A stretch of DNA of 64,000 bases from Bradyrhizobium archetypum (GTDB taxonomy: Bacteria > Pseudomonadota > Alphaproteobacteria > Rhizobiales > Xanthobacteraceae): assembly GCF_013114835.1 (NCBI RefSeq), contig NZ_JAAVLW010000010.1:1-64000 (forward strand), in the 5' to 3' direction. The position numbers and the translations under genes are program-made. Positions within the stretch are counted from its first letter, which is position 1, and each line of letters begins with the position of its first letter. Below, in pieces: positions 26,640-34,962 of this stretch. Below the pieces are notes generated by a model. The model was not told the DNA's origin and did not search any database. It worked only from the letters and a program-made list of their open reading frames with translations.

Positions 26640-27565
26640 ACCGGCTTTCAATTACCCGCAAATTTCCGTCTGATCATAGCGCTCAGCGCGATGTCGGTGA
26701 GGCGTGACAGCCCGCGCCACATGACGGTATTGCCGGGCGGCGGATTGCAGACGCGGGCGAGATAACCGCCGAGCCCGGCGATTTTGATAGTGCGAGAGCG
26801 TTTTCTGCCTTGCTATTCGTTTCTAGTTGACGAGGCGATCGAGCACGCCGATTTCAGTCGCAGTCGATGCGAGGGTTGGCGGTAGGTGACGGCACGGTTG
26901 AGCATCGTCATCCAGAACACCCGCCAACCTCAGGATGAGAAAGAGCGAGATCAGATCGGTCAGACGCTGGGCGGTCGTGAGTTTCGACTCCTCAGCTTTG
27001 CAGCCCGATTTAGGATCTTGTGGAACACCTTGATCTTCCATCTCAAAGCATACCATTCGAGCTTCTCATTGGCGTCGGTGCGGGGAAGCAACAGGCAGGT
27101 CCGTGATCAGTTTCCAATCGATCTTCTTTCTGTTGTTCGGCGTCCCGCGCGAGCCAGCGCGGGATAGCGCTTCTGCTTTCCGATCGGCGGCAGGACGCGA
27201 CTCTTGCGACACCTGATCTCAAGAACGGCGTGGTCAGGATCGCCGTTGCTGTCTCTGATTTCGATGCGATGGAGCCCTTTGACGGCGACCTCGTCCATTT
27301 CGTCGACGATCTGCCTTGGTATTCGCCCAATCCTGGCAGACGAGCGGAATGTTGTCCCATGGCGCTTCCAATCTGCGTGAGCAGTTTACGGAACTGTCGC
27401 CGAGCCGCGCATCCCTAAACTCGCATCCACCACTCTCTCGATCAATCCAACATTCACCCGCCAAGGATCGCAACCGGCCTCTTGCCGATAGATCCCTTAG
27501 TGTCAGCCCCATAGAGCACCCATCGCGAATCAGGTGCTCAGCAAGGACTCACAATTGATTCTTTT
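26640..27565 (-). pseudogene. IS4-family transposase, nearly full length but frameshifted
   Basis: In minus-strand order: DNIPLVCQDWANTKA (N-terminal DDE region), DWKLITDLPV, KSGCKAEESKLTTAQRLTDL and TEIGVLDRLV. Near 26700 comes GGYLARVCNPPPGNTVMWRG, the C-terminal signature of IS4 transposases. These blocks lie in at least three frames, so the element is dead. It flanks the NifA-type promoter of the PurF-like operon. Confidence 0.75.
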
Positions 27566-27805
27566 GTCTCAAGATTTCGCCCATCAGCGGATCAACCCGA
27601 GTGGTCACAGTTATGGGTAGTTGAAAGCGTCACCGGACGCATACGATATTCTTGGGCTGGGGACGCAGGTTTCGTTCACAGATAGTCGCTTAAGAACGCG
27701 GTGTCAGTGGGCCGGGTGAGATATCGCGCCTTAGCGCCGCGCCGATACGGACGTTCGATTCGTGACGCGCTTATTTCCGGAAAACCTGTGGCACCTCAGC
27801 CAACG

Positions 27806-27821
27806 TGTCGTAGTTCCAACA
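27806..27821 (+). promoter_or_regulatory. NifA-type upstream activator sequence
   Basis: TGT-CGTAGTTCCA-ACA fits the NifA consensus TGT-N10-ACA exactly. It lies about 105 bases (centre to centre) upstream of the sigma-54 promoter at 27912, within the usual spacing. The stretch between them contains an AT-rich segment (27838-27865) where DNA bending would be expected. Confidence 0.72.
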
Positions 27822-27911
27822 GCTCGGATCGCGGCCGCTTGATCAAAACGCTCATATTTTCAGCCCTAGCAATCCGCCGGTCTGCCGCGTGAGCCGCACC
27901 GTTTAAGAAAC

Positions 27912-27927
27912 TGGCACGGGCCTTGCT
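27912..27927 (+). promoter_or_regulatory. Sigma-54 (RpoN) -24/-12 promoter
   Basis: TGGCACG-GGCC-TTGCT matches the consensus TGGCACG-N4-TTGCW at every position. It points toward the PurF-like gene, whose ATG is about 150 bases downstream. It was the only perfect match I found when scanning for TGGCAC and its complement. Confidence 0.82.
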
Positions 27928-28017
27928 AAAACGGAGCAGAACCGCGTGCTTCGCGCCGCGCCGGCGGAATACATCTGCCTTAGCGTCGGACACAGGACGC
28001 GGTGTTTTGGTTGAACA

Positions 28018-28060
28018 CGACACACGCAGTGTCGAATGACGACGATAAAAATGGTCGTCA
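28018..28060 (+). promoter_or_regulatory. Two leader stem-loops and a tiny leader ORF before the PurF-like gene
   Basis: Stem-loop 1: CGACAC/GTGTCG around 28018-28034. Stem-loop 2: TGACGAC/GTCGTCA around 28037-28060. Overlapping the second is an 11-codon ORF (MTTIKMVVTEG, 28036-28071) that ends five bases before the main ATG. This suggests translational or attenuation control, but no known riboswitch was recognised. Confidence 0.4.
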
Positions 28061-28076
28061 CTGAAGGATAAATAGC

Positions 28077-29663
28077 ATGTCCGGTGTTGCTGGCGCTGTT
28101 CTCTTGCCTTCAAGTCATTCACAGGAGACAGTTTATGATCGGCTCAAGCACATGCTTCCGAAACTTGCACTTCGTGGACAGGCGGGGTTCGGTTTTGCAG
28201 CGTTCATGCACGAAAAACGCGTACAATATACAAAGTCGTCTCAGTCGCCATGCGAACTAACAACGATCGACTATAGTGAACAGCATGCGAATTTAAGGCC
28301 TCGCGTCGCGATTGCGCACGTTCGTAGTCCATCTAGAAGAGAACACGACGAGAGCGACTTTCAGCCTGTTCACAACCATAAAGCCGGTTGCCGCCATTTG
28401 GCGATTTCTCTCGACGGGGCTTTGGTCAATGCTGATGAACTTAAGAACAAATTATTCGCCCAAGGGCATCGCCTTAACGGCGAAACGGATGCCGAGCTCC
28501 TGCTCAAGCTGATTGAGCACATTTGTCAAAGTGATTATTGGCGGCATGGTCTGCCGGTGAATCACCAAAAAATGTTTCGGGAGATCGATAACTGTATCGA
28601 TGGCGCCGTTAGCGCACTCTTGTTGGATGGTGAAGGAAATCTCATTGCTTTCCGAAACCGATATGGTTTGCGACCTTTGGAGTTCATGCAAACTGACGAT
28701 GGCTTTTTGCTTTTTGCTTCGGAAAACTGCGCCTTTTCCGGACTACGAGGCAAGGCGGACGAAATTCTACCGGGCTACATCAAGTGCGTAAACGGAAAAA
28801 CGGGAGCATGCCTTGATCACTCGGTGTGCGATGCTCGACATAACACCAGGCTATGCGCCTACGAAACGCTTTACCTAGGAAGCCCCAACACGTCGAAACG
28901 CCAATCTCATCTCGAAACCCGTTACAATATCGGGGTTGCTCTTGGTAAACTTATTGCGCCAAGACTGGCAGCAGAAGTGGGGTCCGCCCCTGTTATAGTT
29001 TCTTCTATGCCGCGAACCGGAGGGCCATATGCTGATGGTCTGTTTGCATCACTGGCCGAAGGCGGCGCCATCGTCCAACGTCACGAACTCATCGCAACAC
29101 AATTTTCTCAGCGGACGCTTATAGGTATCGTTGGCGAGCGCAAATCTCTTATTGCCCAAAAATATCGTGTCGCAGAGAAGGACGTTACCGACAGCACCAT
29201 AATCATGGCCGATGAAGCCCTCATTCGCGGCGATACAAGTCGGGCTGTCACGAATATCCTCCTTGCCGCCGGGGCCAAGGCTGTGCATTGGGCAATCGGT
29301 TCACCGCCTATAGTGGCCCCAAATTACTACGGCATGGGTATCGACACCATGGACGAGTTGGCGTTCTGGCAAACGTGGAAGACCCTCCCACCCCAACAGC
29401 GCAAGCAAAGCCTGCGTTTTCATAACATCGAACCGCAAATGCTCAGGGTCATCGAAAGCACAATTGCCGTATCCATCAATGCTGCGGCTATCACTTATCT
29501 ACCCTTCCAAGTTCTCGTATCCTTGCTTCCGCAGGGGCATGATGGAATAGATTTGTCGCCGTTTACGTTTGAGATGCCAACCCCAGCGGGGCAAAAGCGC
29601 GCGAATAAGAATTTGAACAAGTTAATCGCCGATCTTCCCTTCCCAGAGTCAGCCGTTGCCTGA
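28077..29663 (+). CDS. PurF-like amidophosphoribosyltransferase paralogue with altered glutaminase site
   Basis: 528 residues with the two-domain PurF layout. The N-terminal Ntn glutaminase-like domain begins MSGVAG, where true PurF has MCGVAG, so the nucleophile Cys is Ser2. The oxyanion motif HNGN is changed to LDGA (Asp113), and the RYST-type Gln site is RSPS. Other N-terminal blocks persist (YGLRPL 196-201, ASENCAF). The phosphoribosyltransferase domain keeps a PRPP loop as MADEALIRGDTS (normally VDDSIVRGTTS) and GSPPIVAPNYYGM. GAAGGA lies upstream of the ATG. It is first in a two-gene operon behind a NifA/RpoN promoter, with lower GC than its surroundings. Possibly an ammonia-dependent PRPP aminase, or another PRPP enzyme. 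Confidence 0.85.
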   Translation: MSGVAGAVLLPSSHSQETVYDRLKHMLPKLALRGQAGFGFAAFMHEKRVQYTKSSQSPCELTTIDYSEQHANLRPRVAIAHVRSPSRREHDESDFQPVHNHKAGCRHLAISLDGALVNADELKNKLFAQGHRLNGETDAELLLKLIEHICQSDYWRHGLPVNHQKMFREIDNCIDGAVSALLLDGEGNLIAFRNRYGLRPLEFMQTDDGFLLFASENCAFSGLRGKADEILPGYIKCVNGKTGACLDHSVCDARHNTRLCAYETLYLGSPNTSKRQSHLETRYNIGVALGKLIAPRLAAEVGSAPVIVSSMPRTGGPYADGLFASLAEGGAIVQRHELIATQFSQRTLIGIVGERKSLIAQKYRVAEKDVTDSTIIMADEALIRGDTSRAVTNILLAAGAKAVHWAIGSPPIVAPNYYGMGIDTMDELAFWQTWKTLPPQQRKQSLRFHNIEPQMLRVIESTIAVSINAAAITYLPFQVLVSLLPQGHDGIDLSPFTFEMPTPAGQKRANKNLNKLIADLPFPESAVA

Positions 29664-29670
29664 GGTTATC

Positions 29671-30351
29671 ATGAAACCCACTCTAGTATTTGATTGGAAC
29701 GGCACGCTGCTCGACGACGCCGATGCGGTGCTGAAAACAATCAATGCCATTCTAGGGCGCTTCGGTCGCCCTGATATCGATATGCCAACGTTTCGGGAAC
29801 AGTGCGAGCTCCCGCTTTCTGTCCTTTACCGCAGTGTCGGAATGTCGGAAGGTGAAGCCGCAATCGTGGATAGCGATGGCAGCGCCATTTTTCACGACAC
29901 CTACGAACCGCTGGCGAGCAAGGCCGATCTGCGCAAAGGCGCGCGTTGCATTCTAGAAGCGGCACGTCAACAGGCGGTCTCAACGATCGTTCTCAGCAGC
30001 TATATAGTCGACCCACTTCGTTCCCAAATCCGCAGGCTTGGACTCGATAATTGCGTCAACGAGGTTTTAGCTTTCGAAAGCCGCGCCACTCAATTCAAAA
30101 GCATGAGCAAAGGCGAACGCCTTCGCCGGTATATGCAAGCAAATAATCTGAAGCCCGAGTCAACCTTTATCATCGGCGACATGCCGGTTGAAACGGACAT
30201 TGCACGCGACCTCGGGCTTATCAGCATATCCATTACCGGCGGATTTGTTTCCGAGTCGCGTTTGCAGGCTGCACAGCCGGATTACATCATTCATGACCAT
30301 CATGAGCTGCTGCCAATTTTGCAAAGGTACGGCTTTCTTTGTAACGCATGA
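29671..30351 (+). CDS. HAD-superfamily hydrolase-like protein paired with the PurF-like gene
   Basis: 226 residues from the ATG at 29671, with GAGG five bases upstream, seven bases after the PurF-like stop. The HAD fold is of the phosphoglycolate-phosphatase type. Motif I is FDWNGTLLDD (nucleophile Asp8, with Asn10 instead of the usual acid/base Asp), motif II is VLSSY, and motif IV is FIIGDMPVETDIARDLG with two acidic residues. The Asn is known in some HAD groups. The pairing suggests dephosphorylation of the PurF-like product, or use of a phosphoribosyl intermediate (inference). Confidence 0.85.
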   Translation: MKPTLVFDWNGTLLDDADAVLKTINAILGRFGRPDIDMPTFREQCELPLSVLYRSVGMSEGEAAIVDSDGSAIFHDTYEPLASKADLRKGARCILEAARQQAVSTIVLSSYIVDPLRSQIRRLGLDNCVNEVLAFESRATQFKSMSKGERLRRYMQANNLKPESTFIIGDMPVETDIARDLGLISISITGGFVSESRLQAAQPDYIIHDHHELLPILQRYGFLCNA

Positions 30352-30455
30352 TCATGAGTGAAACTCAGCTTACAATCGACCCGTGCGGCCGCGGAGAACA
30401 AAGACTCTTGCGCAGATGCCAGCTAGGCTGAAGTCGATGCCCTTGGTTATGCTCC

Positions 30456-30764
30456 TCATGGTCGAATTCCCTCGCCAGCAGTGGGACCATTGGCGGCCCC
30501 TGACCTATTGATCGCGGTTGCGAAAACTGAGCTTTTTCGTCGTTCACGGAACGTCGCCGGGTCTCTTGGAGCCGCGATGATATAGGGCTTGTTGAGAAAG
30601 TAATGTCGGTTGCCGAGCGCCTTCTCCGCGTACTGATTAATCGCAACCGTGATCGCCTGGACATGCCGATACAGTGCCCCTCTCGCGTCGTCCGCTGCCG
30701 CAGCTCGGCTACCGCCCTGATCCACGGCGACTTGGCGGCGCTCTCTTCGTAGCACCCCCATCAC
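30456..30764 (-). CDS. Small conserved hypothetical, probably degraded at its C-terminus
   Basis: The frame contains ALYRHVQAITVAINQYAEKA and then LGNRHYFLNKPY, which resembles a short rhizobial protein of unknown function normally ending soon after NKP. Here the frame continues for about 40 unrelated residues. The start is uncertain. Confidence 0.35.
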   Translation of the reverse strand: MMGVLRRERRQVAVDQGGSRAAAADDARGALYRHVQAITVAINQYAEKALGNRHYFLNKPYIIAAPRDPATFRERRKSSVFATAINRSGAANGPTAGEGIRP

Positions 30765-30765
30765 C

Positions 30766-31100
30766 TACTCCGGGCCCCGAACACTCGATCGTTCGTTGAA
30801 CCGCCCTGCTTTTTTTGAGCCGGTCCCGTTCGTCGCAAAGGCCCTCGATCTTGGCCGCATCGTTTGAAGCAAAGGCTCAGCCGATGTGGTTGCTATACCG
30901 GCGCGCTGAAGCAGAAGGATTTCCCTTCGCTTCCGACCTGGACGCGCATGCGCTCGATTTCGGAACGAATGTGATCTAGCCCCATAGCGTTCTTTCAATG
31001 CTCTCTGAAGGGTCCGGTAGAAGCCCTCCGGCTCGCGCCCAAGCTGGTCGTAAAGCCGACGGCGCCTGAACAGGATCTCGATCTCACAGGCGCTGCTCAT
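30766..31100 (-). pseudogene. Two overlapping small hypothetical genes, one frameshifted
   Basis: From the ATG at 31100 a frame reads MSSACEIEILFRRRRLYDQL and GFYRTLQRALKERYG. A second frame starts at ATG 30985 (MGLDHIRSEIERMRVQVG). After a frame change it continues as REILLLQRAGIATTSAE and LCDERDRLK-like, a heptad-rich helix common in small bradyrhizobial proteins. I do not know a function. Confidence 0.4.
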
Positions 31101-31169
31101 TTCACGATAGCACAAACCATGAACAAGATGACAAGCCGCTAGGAAAGGCTTCCCTGCGGCGGAATACCC

Positions 31170-31448
31170 AAGATCATTGCTCGAGTACATTTTGTTGCCC
31201 TGGCCTCGTTTGAGGACCCGATTCCGTCTCCGGATGGCCGCCGGCTCCTCACCCTCAGGGATGCCGCCAGTTATATCGCGAAGCTGCCGGAAGCCGAACA
31301 TTCCGCGTCCGAATGGCAAGCCGCCGTTGCGGAGAGCGGCGGCCCGACGATGCTGGCCCGGATCGGCATCATGCGGGCGCTGAACCTTCACGTCGATCGG
31401 GTGTTTAATCCGGGTTTGAAGATGCCGCATTGGGCAAGCGAAAGCTGA
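31170..31448 (+). CDS. Conserved hypothetical protein, start not resolved
   Basis: The plus-strand frame reads ASFEDPIPSPDGRRLLTLRD, YIAKLPEAEHSASEWQAA, PTMLARIGIMRALNLHVDRV and stops at 31448. This is a family of about 90 residues frequently seen in bradyrhizobia, function unknown. No ATG, GTG or TTG lies in a good position, so it may lack its true start. A short relative of its first part appears at 56305. Confidence 0.5.
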   Translation, partial: KIIARVHFVALASFEDPIPSPDGRRLLTLRDAASYIAKLPEAEHSASEWQAAVAESGGPTMLARIGIMRALNLHVDRVFNPGLKMPHWASES

Positions 31449-31625
31449 AGAGAGATCAATGACCGTTTTGTCTACGTCAACAGCGGCAAGCAGGTCGGCG
31501 ATGCCGCGCACATCAAGGTGTTCGCCAATGTCGATGCCGCGGAGAAGTGGTTCAAGGAGCAACGATCCTGAAGGCGTTGCCTCGAGTACGAGGTTTTGGG
31601 GTGGAACCGCTACCCTGCCAATAAC
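31449..31625 (+). pseudogene. Small hypothetical remnant with frameshift
   Basis: One frame reads YVNSGKQVGDAAHIKVFANV and DAAEKWFKE. The expected continuation, NDPEGVA- and EYEVLG-like, is in two other frames. It is a degraded short gene of unknown function, adjacent to the previous hypothetical as in other bradyrhizobial loci. Confidence 0.4.
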
Positions 31626-31641
31626 AACTTCGGAGAGCGAA

Positions 31642-31833
31642 ATGGCTGAAAGGAGCGACGTTCAGGCGACCGGCAAATCGCAGTTTGAAGTCGCCTACGA
31701 AATGGCGAAGTTCATTCTCATCAACATGGAAGGGCGTCAGGTGAAAAGCATAAAGCGACACGAGTTTTTGCATTTGGTAGCAGACTGCGTCGAGGCCTTG
31801 CGCGGCATCAAGATCAAGGAGATTCTCAGCTAA
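31642..31833 (+). CDS. Small hypothetical protein (63 aa)
   Basis: The ATG at 31642 is preceded by GGAG at seven bases. The protein is soluble and mixed-charge (MAERSDVQATGKSQFEVAYE at the N-terminus), with no known domain. Its stop TAA overlaps the ATG of a 28-codon membrane ORF, so the two form a mini-operon. Confidence 0.6.
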   Translation: MAERSDVQATGKSQFEVAYEMAKFILINMEGRQVKSIKRHEFLHLVADCVEALRGIKIKEILS

Positions 31834-31919
31834 TGGGCCGCATTGGCCGTAGGACTGCTTACGCCATGCTGGTGATCTTGGTGCTGGCGATCGTCTGTCA
31901 AGTGCTAGGGTCAGTGTAG
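31833..31919 (+). CDS. 28-residue single-pass membrane micropeptide
   Basis: It begins at the TAATG overlap with the preceding gene and reads MGRIGRRTAYAMLVILVLAI then VCQVLGSV. It has a positively charged N-terminus and one hydrophobic helix of about 18 residues. Translational coupling and the clean end just before an inverted repeat argue that it is expressed. Function unknown. Confidence 0.45.
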   Translation: MGRIGRRTAYAMLVILVLAIVCQVLGSV

Positions 31920-31935
31920 GGCCCGGCTACGAAAA

Positions 31936-31957
31936 GCCCGGCCGTTACTAGCCGGGC
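31936..31957. terminator. Inverted repeat after the micropeptide
   Basis: GCCCGGC / GCCGGGC, a seven-base perfect stem with an eight-base loop. There is no T-run, so it is either a weak terminator or a processed 3' end. Confidence 0.4.
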
Positions 31958-32068
31958 GAATCGAAGTATTGGGAGAGTGCTAAAACGCGGATTTAAGCAC
32001 ACGCACGTATACGCGTCGGTTCGCTTTGCGACTCCGGAGAAAGATTTCGGGAAAGAGCGGCAGGTAAG

Positions 32069-32100
32069 AAACCCGCCAGCGTGAACCGGCGGGAGTTTCA
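32069..32100. terminator. Bidirectional terminator-like hairpin
   Basis: GAAACCCGCC pairs with GGCGGGAGTTTC (one bulged A) around a ten-base loop. A-rich and T-rich flanks on either side suit termination of both the plus-strand mini-operon and the minus-strand gene at 32130. Confidence 0.55.
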
Positions 32101-32129
32101 ATCGGGCTTAGTGGCCCACTGAAGCGGTC

Positions 32130-32336
32130 CTACGAAACACCTATGCAATAAAGATCATCCGCATCCTTGCGGGTGAGCACCACGCAGGTGTTTCCTCTCA
32201 GATTTGGTCGCGCGGCAGCCAACTCTTGCGCCAGTCGCTTAGCGGCATGGAAAGCTTTCATGTCGTTTTCAAATGCTAGGCCGCCTGAGTCGTGGGCATT
32301 CTGAGCACCTTGGAGGTCGAAGTAATATCGCCCCAT
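32130..32336 (-). CDS. DUF6894-like small protein
   Basis: 68 residues from the ATG at 32336: MGRYYFDLQGAQNAHDSGGL, then a helix AAKRLAQELAAARP. The MxRYxFDL start and an acidic-Gly turn before a long helix are typical of DUF6894 proteins, common in Bradyrhizobiaceae and of unknown function. The frame is open further upstream, but those residues are not family-like. Confidence 0.6.
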   Translation of the reverse strand: MGRYYFDLQGAQNAHDSGGLAFENDMKAFHAAKRLAQELAAARPNLRGNTCVVLTRKDADDLYCIGVS

Positions 32337-32746
32337 CGCGTGCATCCTAGGTCGAGCTTCAACCGTCGGGCGTATCATGTCACGAGTGTGAAATCTGTTC
32401 CGGGCCAGAAAGGTGAAAACTGTATCTTGGTTATCAGTAGTTTCACCGAGCATGGGCGAACAGAGCGGGTACGGCTTTTTGTGCATTCGGCGTCCAACAC
32501 TGGGACGACTTGCCACTTTTTCCCAATGATTTGGTAACCAAAGAAACTGTCAATTGCTGAACGAGCATGAAGGACGCGAAGAATCTTGCTCATATGTCCA
32601 TCAGTCCACAGACTACAATTTCGATAGTGATCATGATGTCTGGTGGTCTTGGCGCAGCAGCAAGCCGGGGCCGTTTTCTTATTCCAAAACGAGAATACGA
32701 AAGAAGTTCATTTCCCGGTTTGGGTCCGCACATTAAGGCGTGTACC

Positions 32747-32941
32747 ATGAATACTCCGGATGAGGACACCGTATTGAAGGCGATTGAGGATGCCAGGCGC
32801 ATCCTTGGCGAATACATCGCACCAGGGCCGCGCGACGCCGCTCAAACAGTGCACCGACTATTGGCCGTTCTCGATAGAGAAGCAGTTGTCCGCGCGCTTG
32901 ATCGCATAAAACAGCGCCGGACTCTGCGGCTGGTGGAATAG
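32747..32941 (+). CDS. Small helical hypothetical protein (64 aa)
   Basis: From the ATG at 32747 (AAGG eight bases upstream): MNTPDEDTVLKAIEDARRIL, then PGPRDAAQTVHRLLAVLDRE. It is a two-helix soluble protein of a type often encoded in bradyrhizobial genomes; function unknown. Confidence 0.6.
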   Translation: MNTPDEDTVLKAIEDARRILGEYIAPGPRDAAQTVHRLLAVLDREAVVRALDRIKQRRTLRLVE

Positions 32942-33740
32942 ACCCGCCAGCTTGAACAGGCGGCCGAAGTCCACATCCGTAGAAAGGCGGTACCGACTCC
33001 TATGTCTCCCTGTGATTGTGTACACAACCAATGGGGAGGGACTGGAAAATGAAGCAGATGACCCGGTCCCACGATGCCAGATAGGTGGTGAGCTTCCGTG
33101 CCCGCTCATGAAAGCACCGCCGCCTCGAACTGCACGGTCTGCGATGTTGAGCCAGTGAGTGATGCTGACGGGCATGGCGACTGGCAGCGTTGGTCGCTGC
33201 TGCTCATTGATCGCCACGCTCCGGAAGGGCCGGTCGCCTATCACTACCACTACCCCGCTGGCGCCCCCACCACAGCATCGCAAGAGCCTTCGCAGAAAGG
33301 CTGCACGACCACCTGGAGTAAGGCCGGATGGCCCAGCACCAGAACGGTTATGATTGGCGTCTATATCGTGGACGACACGCGCGAGCTGGTTAAACGATTG
33401 GTGGTCGGCCTGCTGCGCCTCGACAGTCTCGTCGCTGATCGGCAGGCACTTCAACAGCGATTGGGGGCTGATCCAAGCTTGGGCTAACGAGGGTGGCTGG
33501 AACGGCTCTCGCCAACACCAAAGTCCGGGGATCGCGGCCGAGATCCGCGCCGTCTAGCCTCTACACATTGTGCAACCAACTAGACGCAGCTCGGGCGACT
33601 CGGCGCCGCGTATTTAGGGCCAAATGGAGGCGCTGTCCCTACCGCCCGCGCTGCTAGCTCAATATAACACCTGATCGTTGATTCTACCATCCTCCGAGCC
33701 CACAAGCAGCTGCCGAGGCTAAAAAAGGGCCTGAAGATCA
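32942..33740. other. 800-base stretch without a convincing gene
   Basis: Overlapping frames of up to 198 codons exist on both strands, but none has a recognisable domain or a good ribosome-binding site. A perfect 12-base palindrome, TTGTGTACACAA, at 33016-33027 could be an operator. Nothing else was seen. Confidence 0.4.
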
Positions 33741-33744
33741 GGCT

Positions 33745-33840
33745 ATTTGTAGCGTTGGCCTGAGCACCAAGATCCAGATGGCCGTTCGAGGCTTGGGATG
33801 TCCCGTGCGGTTCACACGGACTGCCCGGTTAGAGGTGATG
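33745..33840 (+). mobile_element. IS5-family transposase scrap
   Basis: The frame reads LSTKIQMAVRGLGCPVRFT-like residues, matching the AVRGLGCPVRFTLTAGQ block of IS5-type transposases. The match ends abruptly. The following 33841-34388 stretch holds no recognisable gene. Confidence 0.5.
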
Positions 33841-34388
33841 CGCAAGCCGCAGCTTTGTCCACTGAATTCCAAGGCTCCGTCGAGGGATCTGACGAGCACG
33901 GCGGGGCGCTCGCTTGCGATAAGCTTCGAGCCGCATGGTTCTTCAGTGATCAACGATGATTCGGGAAGCGTTCGCGAAAAATCCGGAAGGATGATCTGAT
34001 CGGCTTCAAGGTTCGCGACTGTTCACTAGCGAACATTCGTCTTTATCTTGAGCGGAGGCCCGGATATTCATGAACGCATCTCCCGGGTGCATTGCAAAAA
34101 GACCCGCAATCCTGTCGAGCTCATCGAAAGAAAACTCCTCATAGGACTACGCGGTGTCCATACTCTACATTGCTGCCAGCGCGAGCCCTCTCGGGTCCCC
34201 TCGCACGTGCGATGAAGCTCGTCTTACCTGCGCTCTCTCACCTGAGTCTCGGCAAACCGCAGGTGTTGAATGCAGCGCTAGAGTTGGTCTCGCTCTTGGA
34301 CGCCCCGCGCCTCTCCATGCTGCGCATCTGCGTCCGCAAGATCAGTACCACAAGAACGAGTGCCCCGCTTGGGGGATGGCCCCGCAGA
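33841..34388. other. Gap between the IS5 scrap and the quorum-sensing cluster
   Basis: Only short overlapping frames without family features. No promoter or repeat could be assigned with confidence. Confidence 0.4.
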
Positions 34389-34919
34389 TCATAATAGAAG
34401 CTGCTGAACTTTTTGCGTCAAAAGCGGATCATGCAGACATACCGCCCATTCCAGCAGCATCTGGCGCACCGTGGTCGCCAAGATGCCATGAAGCGCCATC
34501 CGATCCAAAGCGAGTGATCGATCCGCGTCGACACGCGTTGCGATAAGGTCCGAGAGGAGGCGTACGTCATATCCACGCTCGACCGCCTGCAGTGCGGCAA
34601 TGAAGATATCTTCTTCGAGCCAACCTCCCCCAAAGAAAATGATACCGGTTTCGCGTGAAGCCAGATTGTCCGTAAATCGCGGATCGCGCCAAATGGAAAG
34701 AGCATCAACGTCCAGCTGCGTCGTCGAGTGCACGAGTTTCTGCATAATCTCGAACGGCTGGCATTCGCCTATGACGGTCGACGCGACACCAAACATCTCC
34801 AAGCCTGTCTGCAGCAATGAGAAACTGACATGCCGCGGGGCAAGACCGGCCGAAGCCGGCGTCTTACCACGCGTCATATTGATCAAAACCACCCGGCTAT
34901 GTCGTGGGTCTGCGAGCAT
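34389..34919 (-). CDS. Isochorismatase-fold protein lacking catalytic residues, next to luxI
   Basis: 176 residues with the isochorismatase-like hydrolase outline: strand VVLINM, strand GIIFFGGGWLEE, helix AALQAVERGYDV and strand RLLSDL. The usual Asp-Lys-Cys triad appears lost: Asp is Asn14, the nucleophile Cys position aligns with Asp104, and the Lys region reads WRDPRF. It is therefore predicted to be a non-hydrolytic family member. It follows luxI by 43 bases on the same strand, so it is likely co-induced by quorum sensing. A binding or signal-modifying role is possible but unproven. Confidence 0.75.
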   Translation of the reverse strand: MLADPRHSRVVLINMTRGKTPASAGLAPRHVSFSLLQTGLEMFGVASTVIGECQPFEIMQKLVHSTTQLDVDALSIWRDPRFTDNLASRETGIIFFGGGWLEEDIFIAALQAVERGYDVRLLSDLIATRVDADRSLALDRMALHGILATTVRQMLLEWAVCLHDPLLTQKVQQLLL

Positions 34920-34962
34920 TTAAATATCAAATTACTGTTGCTGGATGCTGCTCCGCGGGGCA

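Noticed and set aside
30765..31562. A 265-codon minus-strand frame as one gene
   Set aside because: It spans the antisense of a conserved hypothetical and joins it to pieces of two other small families, so I split it into the recognisable parts.
32858..33454. 198-codon minus-strand frame and competing 129-codon plus-strand frame
   Set aside because: Both lack domains and good start sites, and neither could be preferred.
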